In this document: positions 52,038-61,599 of the stretch, in pieces
How the letters are laid out: each line of letters starts with the position of its first letter
How positions within the stretch are numbered: the first letter of the stretch is position 1
Source: Pseudobdellovibrionaceae bacterium
Lineage (GTDB): Bacteria; Bdellovibrionota; FAC87; UBA2466; JACKAF01
Assembly: GCA_020635235.1 (NCBI GenBank)
Contig: JACKAF010000002.1
Coordinates: forward strand, 124,001 to 188,000
Direction: 5' to 3'
Length of the DNA stretch: 64,000 bases
Translations under genes and position numbers: made by a program
The notes under the pieces: model-generated
Databases searched by the model: none
Told to the model about the DNA's origin: nothing
What the model saw: the letters and a program-made list of their open reading frames with translations, nothing else

Positions 52038-54275
52038 ATGAAAAAACTTGTAGGGATCACGCTTGGCGTGTGTTTATCCACGTTCAATCCAGCTAAGGCG
52101 GATACGGCTTTTGGCGGGCCCGGAATACCGTTTGGGTGGCAGTCAGCAGAAAAGCAGGGTGTTGGGACGGCCTTCCAGAGTCCGACGGACGCCGTCCGCT
52201 CGAAAGTCTGGTTCAGCCTCGCTCGTGGCATTTTGACAGAAGTGTACTATCCGAGAATCGATACCCCACAGGTGCGCGATAGCCAGCTGCTGGTTAGCGA
52301 CGGTAAAAGTTTTCTGCACCAGGAGCAGTATGACATGGAAAGCCGGGTGCGCCGCTTCGATGGCGCTCCAGCGTTTGAAGTCATAGAGCGTGACCGGGCG
52401 GGACGCTATGAAATTCAAAAAACCATCTGGGCCGATCCCGACAGCGACACCTTGTTGCAACAGGTCCGTTTTATAGCGCACGTTGAGGGTCTATCGCTCT
52501 ATTACCTCCACAAACCTGCGGCCGCGAACTCCCTCTTTGGGGATAGCGCTCAGAGTGAACCGGAGCTTTTGGCCGGCGAAGAGAACGGGGTCTTTTCGGC
52601 CTGGCAGGTGGTGCGGGTTTCAAAAGGGTGGAAAAAGAAATCCGTCGGTTATGTCGGGAAATCAGATGGGTTTACGGATCTGCAGAGCGACTTCAAAATG
52701 GACTATGCTTTTGAAAGTGCGCCCCAGGGAAATGTCGCCCTTACCGGGCAAATCGATATTCCGAGCGAAGTGGGTAGCTATGATTTTTCAGTGAGTATTC
52801 ATTTTGCAGCGGAAAAAGAAGCGGCTCTGAAAAAGGTTGAGCGGAGCCCCGAAGCCAGTTTGCAAAAATACGTAGCTTCTTGGAGAAACTATTTGGGTGG
52901 GCTTAAGCTGCTGACGGATAGCCGCTCGCCTCGTCGCCGTCGACGCCTCGAGGAGACTTCCATTCTTGTTCTCAAAACTTCAGAGGATAAGACCTACCCC
53001 GGAGCGGGTGTCGCTTCACTTTCGCACCCTTGGGGAGAGACCCAAACCGAAAACGAGCATGTAAACCCGTACGGCAATAGTGGCTACCACGTCGTGTGGC
53101 CCAGGGATCTCTACCACGTCGGCAACGCATTTCTGGCTGTTGGGGACACCCCGAGTGCCCTAGCGATCCTTAACAGAATGCGTGCGGTCCAATACACGGA
53201 TAACGATGGGTACTGGCAGTTTGGTCCGCGGTCCCGAAAAAAGGCGGGAAGTTTTCCGCAGAATTTTTGGGTCGATGGCCGCACTCACTGGGGTGGGTAC
53301 CAGGCGGATCAGACGGCCATGCCGGTTCTTTTTGCGTACCGGCTTTGGAAACAAGGCCTGATTGAACTTTCCCAATATTGGGAGATGGTTTCGAAGGCCG
53401 CTTCGTTTTTGGCGGAGATGGGGCCTTGGACCCACCAGGAACGCTGGGAGGAAAATTACGGCATCTCGCCGAATTCCGCAGGCTATGTGATCGCCTCTCT
53501 TGTGGCCGGCGCCGAGATGGCCTTTAGCTCCGGGGCGGCAGCGGAAGGGGAGCGCTGGTTAGCACTTGCGGATGCGTGGGCGCTTAAAGACGGCGACAAC
53601 CTCGATACCTGGACCTTCACCAACCACGGAAAAATCAAAGGGGAGAAGGGGAACGGAAAATACTACCTGCGTGTAGACGGCGCCAAAACTAACAACGGTG
53701 GGGCTGTCTGGGATGCCATTTGGAATCCGAACTTCGATGAAAAGCTTGTCATTGCCAATACACCGGGGGACGCGCGTTTCCGATGGGAGAGCGAAATTGT
53801 GGACGGAGGTTTTCTGGATTTGGTTCGGCTCGGTGTGCGGGCCGCAAAGAACTACTTCATTGAGGAATCCATACCCGAAATGGACGCTACGATTCGCGTG
53901 GAAACCCCGAGTGGTCCAGGCTTTTACCGCTACAGTTTTGACGGGTATGGGGATAAGGGGCGTGGACGGCTGTGGCCTTTTCTGACTGGCGAGCGCATGC
54001 ACTATGAACTGCAGCTCCAGTTGGAAGAGGGAAGTTTTAATGGGCCGGAGCTGGAGCGGTGGCTGAACGCTTACGAAAATTTCGCAAGTGCGCAGCATAT
54101 TTTTTCGGAGCAAGTCTGGGACGAAGGGGAAAATTCCGGTCGCCCAACGGGTTCTGCTACGCCCCTTTGCTGGACACATGCAGAGTATTTGCAGGCACTT
54201 CGTTCTTTGAAGGATAAAAAGATCTTTGAGGAAATCCCTGCTGTGCGTGCTCGCTACGCGGCAACAGGGAACTGA
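52038..54275 (+). CDS. Exported GH15 glucoamylase (glucan 1,4-alpha-glucosidase)
   Basis: A 745-residue enzyme with a signal peptide (residues 1-22) that releases glucose from starch or maltodextrin ends. The N-terminal beta-sandwich domain (about residues 25-275) and the (alpha/alpha)6 barrel (about 310-720) are typical of prokaryotic GH15. HVVWPRDLYH and FWVDGRTHWGGYQADQ mark the substrate site; ERWEENYG holds the general acid Glu, and FSEQVWDEGE the general base Glu. It is co-transcribed with the sugar importer, so digestion and uptake are linked. A bidirectional terminator follows. Confidence 0.92.
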   Translation: MKKLVGITLGVCLSTFNPAKADTAFGGPGIPFGWQSAEKQGVGTAFQSPTDAVRSKVWFSLARGILTEVYYPRIDTPQVRDSQLLVSDGKSFLHQEQYDMESRVRRFDGAPAFEVIERDRAGRYEIQKTIWADPDSDTLLQQVRFIAHVEGLSLYYLHKPAAANSLFGDSAQSEPELLAGEENGVFSAWQVVRVSKGWKKKSVGYVGKSDGFTDLQSDFKMDYAFESAPQGNVALTGQIDIPSEVGSYDFSVSIHFAAEKEAALKKVERSPEASLQKYVASWRNYLGGLKLLTDSRSPRRRRRLEETSILVLKTSEDKTYPGAGVASLSHPWGETQTENEHVNPYGNSGYHVVWPRDLYHVGNAFLAVGDTPSALAILNRMRAVQYTDNDGYWQFGPRSRKKAGSFPQNFWVDGRTHWGGYQADQTAMPVLFAYRLWKQGLIELSQYWEMVSKAASFLAEMGPWTHQERWEENYGISPNSAGYVIASLVAGAEMAFSSGAAAEGERWLALADAWALKDGDNLDTWTFTNHGKIKGEKGNGKYYLRVDGAKTNNGGAVWDAIWNPNFDEKLVIANTPGDARFRWESEIVDGGFLDLVRLGVRAAKNYFIEESIPEMDATIRVETPSGPGFYRYSFDGYGDKGRGRLWPFLTGERMHYELQLQLEEGSFNGPELERWLNAYENFASAQHIFSEQVWDEGENSGRPTGSATPLCWTHAEYLQALRSLKDKKIFEEIPAVRARYAATGN

Positions 54276-54280
54276 AATAA

Positions 54281-54311
54281 AAAAGGCGGCCCTGGCACGG
54301 GCCGCCTTTTT
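54281..54311. terminator. Bidirectional rho-independent terminator
   Basis: AAAAGGCGGCCC (54281-54292) pairs perfectly with GGGCCGCCTTTT (54299-54310) around a 6-base loop. T runs flank it in both directions, so it ends both the importer-glucoamylase operon and the opposing lipoprotein gene. Confidence 0.93.
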
Positions 54312-54331
54312 GGTTACACCTTCTGTGTTTC

Positions 54332-55228
54332 TTACGGGTTGGGATAATCCCATTGCTCCTTGCCGAGACCCAAACGGTTCTCAACAAGCGTCGCCAGTTT
54401 CGGGAGATGATCTTTCATTCCCAAGGTGTCTAGCAACGTGCGGAGCGAATTTGCGTAAAAGATTCGTTCCTGTTCATCGCGGGCGAAGCTATCCTTTTTC
54501 TGCGATAAAGCGAGAGCCTGCGGACTAAGAGTGCGATCTTTAATAATGACTTCTTCGGTACCGTCTGCATCTAGATCCGCCTTTTCCTGCAGGATGCGTG
54601 CGCCTTGAACCGCAGTGCCCACGTTGTAGACGCGGATCGCACGATCGAGGTTCTTAAGACGTGCTTCCTCGTTCGCGTAGCCGGACTTGTGGAAGAGAAG
54701 GATCTGTTCCACAGCCGCTTCGACGGCGAGCGACAGCACTTCGTAGAATTCCGGATCGAGTGTATTGAATGCTTTGCTATAAAGGATGCGTCCGTTCGCC
54801 GGGTGACGGAGCTGGTGCCGCAGAGTTTTTCCGTAAACGTAGGTGACGTTTTCGTAGGAGAACTCTAAGCCCGTGCCTTCGAGGTATCCAGGGCTCGCAT
54901 ACTTGTAGATCGGCCCGTACTTGTCGCTCATGATGGGACGCGGAAGCCCCATGTAAAGCCACAAGACTTCGGACGGGTTTCCCGTTTCCAAAAAGATGTG
55001 TAGCGCACGGATGCGGATGTAGTCTTCGCCTTGTTCTCGGAAGTTTAGAGCGGCTCCTGCCAGCTTTTCATCCACGTGGAGTGCGAAAGTTTCGTCGTAG
55101 AGCCGCATCATTTGCTCCAGCATGCGGTCCATTTTTGCGTTTGTCTGTTTTACGGGCTTCATCAAATCGCATCCCGTAAGCGATAGCGCCACGCAAGCGG
55201 CAAGCGCCATAGTCTTAATCCAAGCCAT
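54332..55228 (-). CDS. Exported lipoprotein of unknown function
   Basis: About 298 residues from ATG 55228, chosen because GGGAGG lies seven bases upstream; the frame runs five codons further. The lipobox LTGC puts the lipid-bearing Cys at residue 20. The mature part is mostly helical, with coiled-coil-like beginning (QTNAKMDRMLEQMMRLYDET) and no known domain. Like other genes here it may be an envelope component; nothing in its sequence gives a role. It stands alone, facing the importer operon. Confidence 0.8.
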   Translation of the reverse strand: MAWIKTMALAACVALSLTGCDLMKPVKQTNAKMDRMLEQMMRLYDETFALHVDEKLAGAALNFREQGEDYIRIRALHIFLETGNPSEVLWLYMGLPRPIMSDKYGPIYKYASPGYLEGTGLEFSYENVTYVYGKTLRHQLRHPANGRILYSKAFNTLDPEFYEVLSLAVEAAVEQILLFHKSGYANEEARLKNLDRAIRVYNVGTAVQGARILQEKADLDADGTEEVIIKDRTLSPQALALSQKKDSFARDEQERIFYANSLRTLLDTLGMKDHLPKLATLVENRLGLGKEQWDYPNP

Positions 55229-55469
55229 TACTGACCTCCCCATTTCACTTCTCTAGGTGATGTTTGGTACTGGTTGATCCAACCCCGTTAACCCCCCTCA
55301 TGCATAGCCTAACGAGAACCCCACGGTACTGCCGGCTTACTGGGTGCGTCAAGCGGGGCGGCAAAAAGCTTGCCTCAGCGTGGCGAGAACCGCAAGAAAA
55401 GCTAATAATTTCAGGATATTGGTGTTGCTATCTTGAAACAAAGGCCCAAGCTAGGGTAAAAATACCGGC

Positions 55470-55616
55470 ATGCGGCATTTACGGGTTGTTTTATTAGGGG
55501 CGCTTGTCGTTTGGGGCGTGCCTGGTTTCGGAGCGGGGGCGCCCGAGTTCTTCCGAGCTCCGTGCGCCCCAAGAGTATGTTCAGAAGCCACCTTAACGCA
55601 CCCTGCGTGGGCCTAA
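55470..55616 (+). pseudogene. Remnant 5' end of an exported-protein gene
   Basis: ATG 55470 opens a 48-codon frame whose first 23 residues form a good signal peptide (MRHLRVVLLGALVVWGVPGF, then GAG), then runs into a stop. Short protein-like frames continue in other phases to about 56270 (for example CDIEGNLSIHESRKHSDDRA near 55775), suggesting a longer gene broken by several frameshifts. The family is not recognisable. Confidence 0.4.
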
Positions 55617-56462
55617 ACGCTCTTCGAGCCAGTATCTGTCGCGGGCGGATACGCTTCCACATGTCCACTCACTGAACGTGACGAGGACCAAAGACAGGGC
55701 GTTACCTACCTAACTGAAGAGCAACGGCGGCAACACCGTGTCTTTTTCTGTCTACAGACCAACGGTGCGGTCCGACTTTGCGATATCGAAGGAAACTTAT
55801 CGATACACGAGTCGCGCAAGCATTCCGATGATCGCGCTTACCTGCACTTGTTATGGATGTGGCGGACATTTTATATATCCAGTTACCAGCGGGATCGCGA
55901 GTTTCACCACTCGAGTTTTTGGCGACGCGCCTATGGCGGCTGCAGGTGAGATAGAAGTGATCGACGGGTCGTGGTTTTTATGGGGATCGCACAGGGCATT
56001 TTCCGTATTCCGGCATCTTCCTGCAGGCCCTTATCAGGCTGGAGCGCCGAGGTGGATCTCAACGGGATCGAGATAGGACGTTGGGATGGTTCGAACACAT
56101 ACACTATACAGCAAGTACGTGCCGCTAGATCGCGAACTCAACTAGGCGACATTGGGGCGCGCCTTTGCAACACGGCTGTAACCGCAGCTCTGCTCGCCTT
56201 GCAGTGGCGCTACCGGGTTGCTAAGCGTAGTCTCCGATGCACCTCGCACCCCTGTTCAGAATGGGCACTCTAGGAATACTCAGGACTGTTTACCGAATGG
56301 AACACTTGACACCCGCTATGCTGTGAAGAGGGTATTCCAAGCGCTGTCTTTGGCGTTGTCACTGGCGGCAATCCACAGAAGCCTACGGCAAGCAGTTTCG
56401 CTGCGCGGACGGTATCCACGAAGTGACCAAATTGCCCAAGAAGCGGTCGTGGGTCAAGGGCG

Positions 56463-56892
56463 GATCCTATCGTTGTCTTTCCAGCCCGCGGGGTGAGTGT
56501 ACTGATCCCAAACAAAGAGGCAGGCTTTTACGGCGACGAGTGAGCATCCAGTCGATCTTTGATATATCCCCCGCCCGACAGGTTTTCGTGAGTGGGATCG
56601 GATCGTTGCGGCGATGCTAAAGAAGTACGGTCTATCGCGAGAGGCTTTTGAAACAGTCTACGCGTATTATGGGGAGCACATCTGGGAAGGGATAGACAGG
56701 TGGTCGGCGAAGACTTTGATCGGATACGCCAGGATGTGGAAGAGCTTCGCCGTACCTTGGAAAATCCTTCGCGCGAGCTGTCGTCCGAGAATGGGCGGTA
56801 TTTTTATTATCTCTCAATTTGAAGCACAAAGTGTAGCAGCCAGCATGGCGCAAGAGCTCGGCTTTCTCAGCAACAAGTCTACTGAGAATTGA
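56463..56892 (+). pseudogene. Frameshifted remnant of an unknown protein gene
   Basis: Three successive pieces in different phases read as one protein: DPIVVFPARGVSVLIPNKEA then GFYGDE before a stop at 56541, REWDRIVAAMLKKYGLSREA then FETVYAYYGEHIWEG at about 56590-56695, and after a shift near 56700 FDRIRQDVEELRRTLENPSR then ENGRYFYYLS to about 56815. The regular amphipathic pattern is unlike random frames. No family is recognised. At least two frameshifts and one stop make it non-functional unless sequence errors caused them. Confidence 0.4.
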
Positions 56893-57595
56893 GTTTGTTA
56901 GAATTTGTCGATTGGTGAAGCGTTTACTCGCCTACATCCAGCACGCGCCAACAAAAAGCCATTGCGGACAGTTTGCGAGCTGCAGGGGATTGAGGTTGAA
57001 GAGGTGTGAGACGCTGTGCAAGAAGCTGTTTATCGAGATAGCCCAAGTGCTCATGACCGAGGCGTCCCGACGGAGGTTATCGCCCGTTATGGGTTTGCGC
57101 GATGATGATGGCTTGCGTTTTTCTTCCATGCGAAGGGACAGCGCCAGGGTGGAGCAATGGAACCAAGTTGTGGGTACCGGGCAAGCGTTTGAAATGAAAC
57201 CGAAGCATTGGCTGGAACTTACAGCGAAGGACACAGCCACGCGGAAATCGCTCGGCGGCTCAGCATTCTTAAAGGCGTTACGGATCCTTCAAACGACGAA
57301 TGGCACCGAAAAAGCTGCAGCAGAAGCCAGCGCTCAGGTTGAAGAGCCCGCCGGCCCCACCTAAGACGGAGCTTGCAGGCTGCTGGGGTGTAAAGCAAGA
57401 CGGGAAACTGCAAGCAGATCCCTGCAAGCGGTTTATTCACGATCACCTGCGCAAAGGAAACGCTTTCCGCTCTGGCGGCCCGTCTCGGCGTGGCGAGCGA
57501 CCTTAGAATTAGCCGACGCCACCATACGCCGGTAGAACTCTCTAAGTCGGCGAGTACGGACCTCTCAGATCGCGTAGAGAATTTGATGAGGCGTT

Positions 57596-57922
57596 ATGCC
57601 AGAGAAACCGGGGATGAGGAAACCCCATTGCTGGGTCTACAAGAGGCACGCTCCCGCCACAGAGGAGGCTACTGGGGATGAGGCTTTTGGTAATTTTATC
57701 TTGGAAGTGAGAAAGGCGACTGCAGAGGGCGAGCTAAATTTGAGGCAACATGGGCGACGAACCAATCCCACTCCTGATGAACTTAGTGAAAGGGCGGCAA
57801 ATAAATACTACAGGCGGAACAATTGGACGGTGAACAGCTGAAAACTACCGAAGGCGTTCGGCTTAAAGAATCGGAAACCACTTATCGAACGCCTGAAGAA
57901 TCCAGGAAAATCATTTGCAATC
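57596..57922 (+). pseudogene. Decayed 5' part of the tandem-repeat protein gene
   Basis: This stretch encodes a further copy of the repeat found downstream (NFILEVRKATAEGELNLR at 57692, then TPDELSERAANKYYRRNNWT). Just after NNWT an in-frame TGA appears, while the neighbouring frame carries on with GEQLKTTEGVRLKESETTYR then TPEESRKII, which matches the end of a repeat unit. The original frame returns before 57911. Several compensating indels therefore broke the gene here. Upstream, CWVYKRHAPATEEA looks like the end of another unit. Confidence 0.6.
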
Positions 57923-58795
57923 GTGAAGGCGATCGCAGAGGGGCGTCCTAATCTAAGGGGCTTTAACCACAAAGCGGAGAAAACGCGGGAGGAGACAGAT
58001 GAGGCGTCCGCTGCCTCCTACGTCCGTGTGAAAAAGTGGTCTCCTGAGGAGCTTGCCCGCTTGCCCGAGGACGTTCGAGATTGGTTGGAATCTTGGCTCT
58101 TATCCAATCAAGTTCGCCGTTCCACACAAGAGTCTTTGGATAACTTCATTGCCCAGGCGAGAAAAGCCATCGAAGAGGGGCGACCCCGTCTTCGATCGCT
58201 CGACAAAAAACGCGAGAGAACTGCGGATGAGGTGGACGAAGCCGCGGCTTATGTGTTCGCACGGCGAACAGATTGGACGGAGGAAAAACTCTCTGAGCTA
58301 CCCGAAGACGTCCGAAAATGGTGGGAGAACCGAAAGCCGGGACAGCGCAACGCAGAAGAGGGACTCAAGAATTTTATCGTACACGTTAGAAAAGCGATTG
58401 CTGAAGGGAGATCGAACCTACGGAACCACTCGAATAAAAAGGAAAAGACAGAGGAAGAAGCGGATGAGGTGGCTGCCAATGTTTTCCGACGTTACACAAA
58501 ATGGACACCGGATAAACTAGCGGAGCTACCTGAGGATGTGCGCGAGTGGATGGAGAATCGCGGGGCAAACCGTAGCAACCAAGCGTCTCTGGAGAACTTT
58601 ATTTCTGAGGTAAGACGAGTCATCAAGGAAGGCCGTCCACGTCTGCGATCGCACCGCCGCAAGGAAAGAACCCAGGAAGAGGTAAATGAGAGCGTGGCCC
58701 AAAATTACTATGCGAGACAAAAATGGACCTCAGAAGAGCTCGCCAAACTCCCTGAAGATGTGCGCGCCTGGGTCGAAGAGCGGAAGAAAGACTAA
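57692..58795 (+). repeat. Protein-level tandem repeats of about 225 bp
   Basis: Five units start at about 57692, 57911, 58142, 58370 and 58595. The invariant positions are the NFI start, KAI-x-EG, the LR pair, T-x-x-E, W(T/S) and LPEDVR-x-W. Repeats have diverged at DNA level, so they are old rather than a recent slippage product. The first two units carry the frameshifts described above; the last three are intact. Confidence 0.8.
57923..58795 (+). pseudogene. Tandem-repeat protein, intact 3' part (probable 5'-truncated gene)
   Basis: A 290-codon open frame made of four consecutive units of about 75 residues. Each unit reads NFI-x2-VRKAIAEGRPNLR, about ten basic residues, T-x-EEVDEAAA, an aromatic/Arg turn, KWT-x-EELAELPEDVREW, and a polar end. 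The only start is a GTG inside the first unit with no ribosome site, so the frame is best seen as the surviving 3' part of a longer gene. The sequence is all helical and highly charged, with no membrane part or cysteine. No family is recognised. Its stop overlaps that of the opposing kinase gene by four bases. Confidence 0.6.
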
Positions 58796-60225
58796 CACGC
58801 GTCTCTAAGCGAAAAGCTGATAGCAATCCGGGCTTTGCCAAGATGCACGACGTCGCCTTCCAGTAATTCCACAGGACCGCACACACGGCGCTTATTGACC
58901 CAAGTATCATTCTCGTGACCAGGCAGGGCTTCGAGCCAAAGGGCATTGCCGCGTTTGGCGATGCGGGCGTGTTTGTCGCCCAGGTGGCTGCTGCCCTTAA
59001 CGTTACCTAAGCTTACATGCGCCTCAGAAGATTTTCCGATGATGGTCTCATCCGCATACAAGAAAAACTCTTTGCCCTTATCCTTCTTATCCTCGGCCCA
59101 CTGCACGCGACCGACCTTAAGCGGGATGCGGCAGTTCACACAATAACCGGCCTGGGACTGGTTATCCGAGTGCCCACAGTAATCGCAAAACGTACAAGCT
59201 GCGGGAAACAAAGTTTTGGGCAATACCGCCAATTCAATGGGCTCAATAAAATCCCGGCGCTTAAAGATCCACCAGCCTTTGTTGGTAAGCTTGGCGAGCT
59301 CGTTGCGGACCTCTTTGGCTTTTTGAAAGCGCTTCGTCGGATCAAGGTTCAAGCACTTTTCAATAATCGCCACAAGCCTCGGATCGCGGCCCTTGAGATG
59401 CCGGGCAATGGGCTCTCCCTGACTGGGCGTGTCCCCCACAGCCGCTTCAAAGAGCAGCGCGCCTAAACTGTAAATGTCCCCAGAGGGCATAAAGGGGTTT
59501 GTGGCATCCAGCAAATCGGGCGGCGTATAACCTTCCGATTCAAAGACCAAAGGATCTTTGTCCGATCGGTGGTAAAGAGTACCAAAATCGATCATCTTGA
59601 TGCGGCCCGAAATTCCGTCAAGCATCACGTTCTGGGGTTTCAGATCGCGGTAGATGTAGCCGGAATCGTGAATTACCTGCAGGGCGTCGGCTATCTCAAT
59701 ACCGAGGTACACGAGCATGCCGTCTTCGACCTTAGGGTTGCTATTGCGAAAATCAGAAAGAGCTTTAGCGAGTTCCTTACCGTTGATGAATTCCATTACC
59801 AAATAGAACGAACCGTGGCGTTGAAAATACTGAAAGCCTCTCGGAAAGGCCGGGTGCTTGATGCGGCGAAGAAACTTCGCTTCCCGCTTAAAGCTCTGCA
59901 TGAGCTGGGCTTTGAACTGATCGTAGCTGCTCTGTTCGAGCATCTGTTTGATGAGGACTTGTTTGCCGTCCTTCTCCCGCAGGGCGCGGAAGGTGGCGCC
60001 AAAGCCGCTTCGGGCAATCGCTTCTTCTACGACGTAGCGTTGTCCGCGCGCTTTGATGCGCTCGCCGGGGGCAAGCAGGCCCTTGCCGGCGTCTTTAATT
60101 TTCGAGAAAGAGGCTTGCCGCAGCTTCCGAGCTACTTTGATGTGATTCTGGCTGCTGCCACAGGCGTCACAAAACAGGGATCCCGGTATTAACGGTTCAC
60201 TGCATGTTGAACACGGTGCCGCCAC
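58792..60225 (-). CDS. Ser/Thr protein kinase with zinc ribbons and C-terminal FHA domain
   Basis: A 477-residue cytoplasmic signalling protein. An N-terminal zinc ribbon has C5, C8, C19 and C22. A Hanks-type kinase domain (about residues 64-320) has Lys93 in VLIKQM, catalytic YRDLKPQN at 192-199 and DFG at 213-215; the glycine loop is AIARSGFGATF. A second zinc ribbon (CDYC and CVNC, near 346-364) and an FHA domain (about 385-470; TIIGKSSEAHVSLG, then SSHLGDKHARI) that binds phosphothreonine follow. It starts at GTG with GAGGAG seven bases before, 37 bp after the VWA gene, in one operon. Confidence 0.9.
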   Translation of the reverse strand: MAAPCSTCSEPLIPGSLFCDACGSSQNHIKVARKLRQASFSKIKDAGKGLLAPGERIKARGQRYVVEEAIARSGFGATFRALREKDGKQVLIKQMLEQSSYDQFKAQLMQSFKREAKFLRRIKHPAFPRGFQYFQRHGSFYLVMEFINGKELAKALSDFRNSNPKVEDGMLVYLGIEIADALQVIHDSGYIYRDLKPQNVMLDGISGRIKMIDFGTLYHRSDKDPLVFESEGYTPPDLLDATNPFMPSGDIYSLGALLFEAAVGDTPSQGEPIARHLKGRDPRLVAIIEKCLNLDPTKRFQKAKEVRNELAKLTNKGWWIFKRRDFIEPIELAVLPKTLFPAACTFCDYCGHSDNQSQAGYCVNCRIPLKVGRVQWAEDKKDKGKEFFLYADETIIGKSSEAHVSLGNVKGSSHLGDKHARIAKRGNALWLEALPGHENDTWVNKRRVCGPVELLEGDVVHLGKARIAISFSLRDAC

Positions 60226-60262
60226 GGCAAACTCCTCTCACTCTCGAAAAAAACTGACCTAC

Positions 60263-61504
60263 TTAGCCAATAAGCAAGCGGGTCTTCTTAGATTCATCCT
60301 GTATCGTCGCCAAATCGTCAGATACGGATTTACCTTTCTGGACGTCCTTCGCCATACGGGTAAGCGCCCGCGTGACGTTGTTCGCACCAAGATTGCTGGC
60401 AATGCGAGTTGTATTCTGAATCAGGCGCGTCGCTTTTTCGCGATCACCGGAATCCAGACTCTTCTTGATCTGTTCGCCATTGAGGTGAACCTGAAGCATC
60501 TGGCTCGAACGCATAACGTCCGGGTCAGCTGCCGTCAGATCTGTTTCCTTATCTGAGGTTTTGATTTCCACTTTGACGTGTTCTGTTTCTTTGCCGTCGT
60601 ACGTAGCGAAGATTTCAAACAGAACCAGGTTGCTTCCGGATACGCCGTCACCGTAGGTGTTGGTCTGGATGAGGAAAGACGTCGTGTCCTTGGTCATGGA
60701 ACCTGTCGCCAAATTGTACGTGCCAGGGTTTCCGGGGGAATCGTAAAGAACGATTTCCGGGGTTACCTTAGCAATACGCATCAGGCGGCCTTTGAGATTG
60801 CGGAAGTTGAGCGTGAGCTCACCCACCACGGAAGACTGAAGTTTTTCAATCTCCGCCTGCAATCCCGCCTTGAACTTGGAAAGATCATTGGCGTGGTAAT
60901 AAGAACCACGGCCTAGATCCGAGATTCTGCCGATGAAGCCAGAGTCATACTCTTCCGCTGAACCGATTCCGATGCCGGTGAGGGTAATGCCTTCGTGTGT
61001 TTTAACTATGTCTTCGTATTTAGCGGTTTTTTCCACTCTGTAACCTTGGTTATCCGTGGGGAAACCGTCGGTCAGCAGAATGACGTGATTGACTCGTTTA
61101 ACTTTATCTGCGGCTGAGCGGGCATCAAAAGCACCATAAGCGCTCTTAAGACCTGCTTCTAAGTTGGTCACTCCTTGCGGATCTTCCAACTTACTGATCG
61201 CTTCCTTCATCGCATCGCGATTAGCGGCAAGCGAAGCCAACGGAAAGACTTCTTTGGCACTCGAATGAAAAAGCACAATGGCCACTCGATCATCGTCTTT
61301 TAACGAATCCACAATTTCGCGCATCGCGGTCTTGGCAGTCTTCCACTTGCTCCCACTCATGGAGCTTGACGCGTCCACAAGAAAAACAACGTTAGACGGC
61401 ACGCGACCAAGCTTTGCGTCGGGCGTGAGTTCGATGAGTGTTGTTGTGCTGTAATCTCCATCCTTAGGCCGGAAGTCACAGCCGTTTTTGGCAGTTATCT
61501 TCAT
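60263..61504 (-). CDS. VWA-domain protein paired with the kinase
   Basis: About 413 residues from ATG 61504, five bases after AAGGAG; a GTG two codons earlier would overlap that site. No signal peptide. The von Willebrand A domain (about residues 37-215) has a full metal-ion-dependent adhesion site: DASSS (D44, S46, S48), the Thr in GVTNLEAG and the Asp in LLTDGFPTD. The C-terminal half (about 220-413) is a beta-rich then helical region of unknown kind. It is first in a sigma-54-driven operon with the zinc-ribbon/kinase/FHA protein, resembling TerY-type VWA-kinase pairs. Confidence 0.9.
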   Translation of the reverse strand: MKITAKNGCDFRPKDGDYSTTTLIELTPDAKLGRVPSNVVFLVDASSSMSGSKWKTAKTAMREIVDSLKDDDRVAIVLFHSSAKEVFPLASLAANRDAMKEAISKLEDPQGVTNLEAGLKSAYGAFDARSAADKVKRVNHVILLTDGFPTDNQGYRVEKTAKYEDIVKTHEGITLTGIGIGSAEEYDSGFIGRISDLGRGSYYHANDLSKFKAGLQAEIEKLQSSVVGELTLNFRNLKGRLMRIAKVTPEIVLYDSPGNPGTYNLATGSMTKDTTSFLIQTNTYGDGVSGSNLVLFEIFATYDGKETEHVKVEIKTSDKETDLTAADPDVMRSSQMLQVHLNGEQIKKSLDSGDREKATRLIQNTTRIASNLGANNVTRALTRMAKDVQKGKSVSDDLATIQDESKKTRLLIG

Positions 61505-61599
61505 GGTCACTCCTTAAATGACTGGATATTGAAAAGGGCGTTGTCTGTGATGAGCTCCCCGGATGTACGTGCAACCTCCTCTCACCAAGTGGCCTGATG

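Larger units (their letters stand above)
55244..57595. other. Decayed, gene-poor stretch
   Basis: No intact gene is supported in these 2.35 kb, whereas the rest of the window is packed almost end to end. Open frames are short, weak and without ribosome sites, but pieces look like real protein split by stops and frameshifts; the two clearest are annotated separately at 55470-55616 and 56463-56892. Downstream (about 56897-57595) more fragments such as EVIARYGFA, HAEIARRLSILKGV and SALAARLGVASD resemble helix-turn-helix stretches in one frame. No insertion sequence, att site or tRNA was seen. Confidence 0.6.

Noticed and set aside
57692..58795. CRISPR array or DNA satellite at the repeat region
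   Set aside because: The repeats are visible only at protein level, about 225 bp long and diverged in DNA, with no short identical repeats or spacers.
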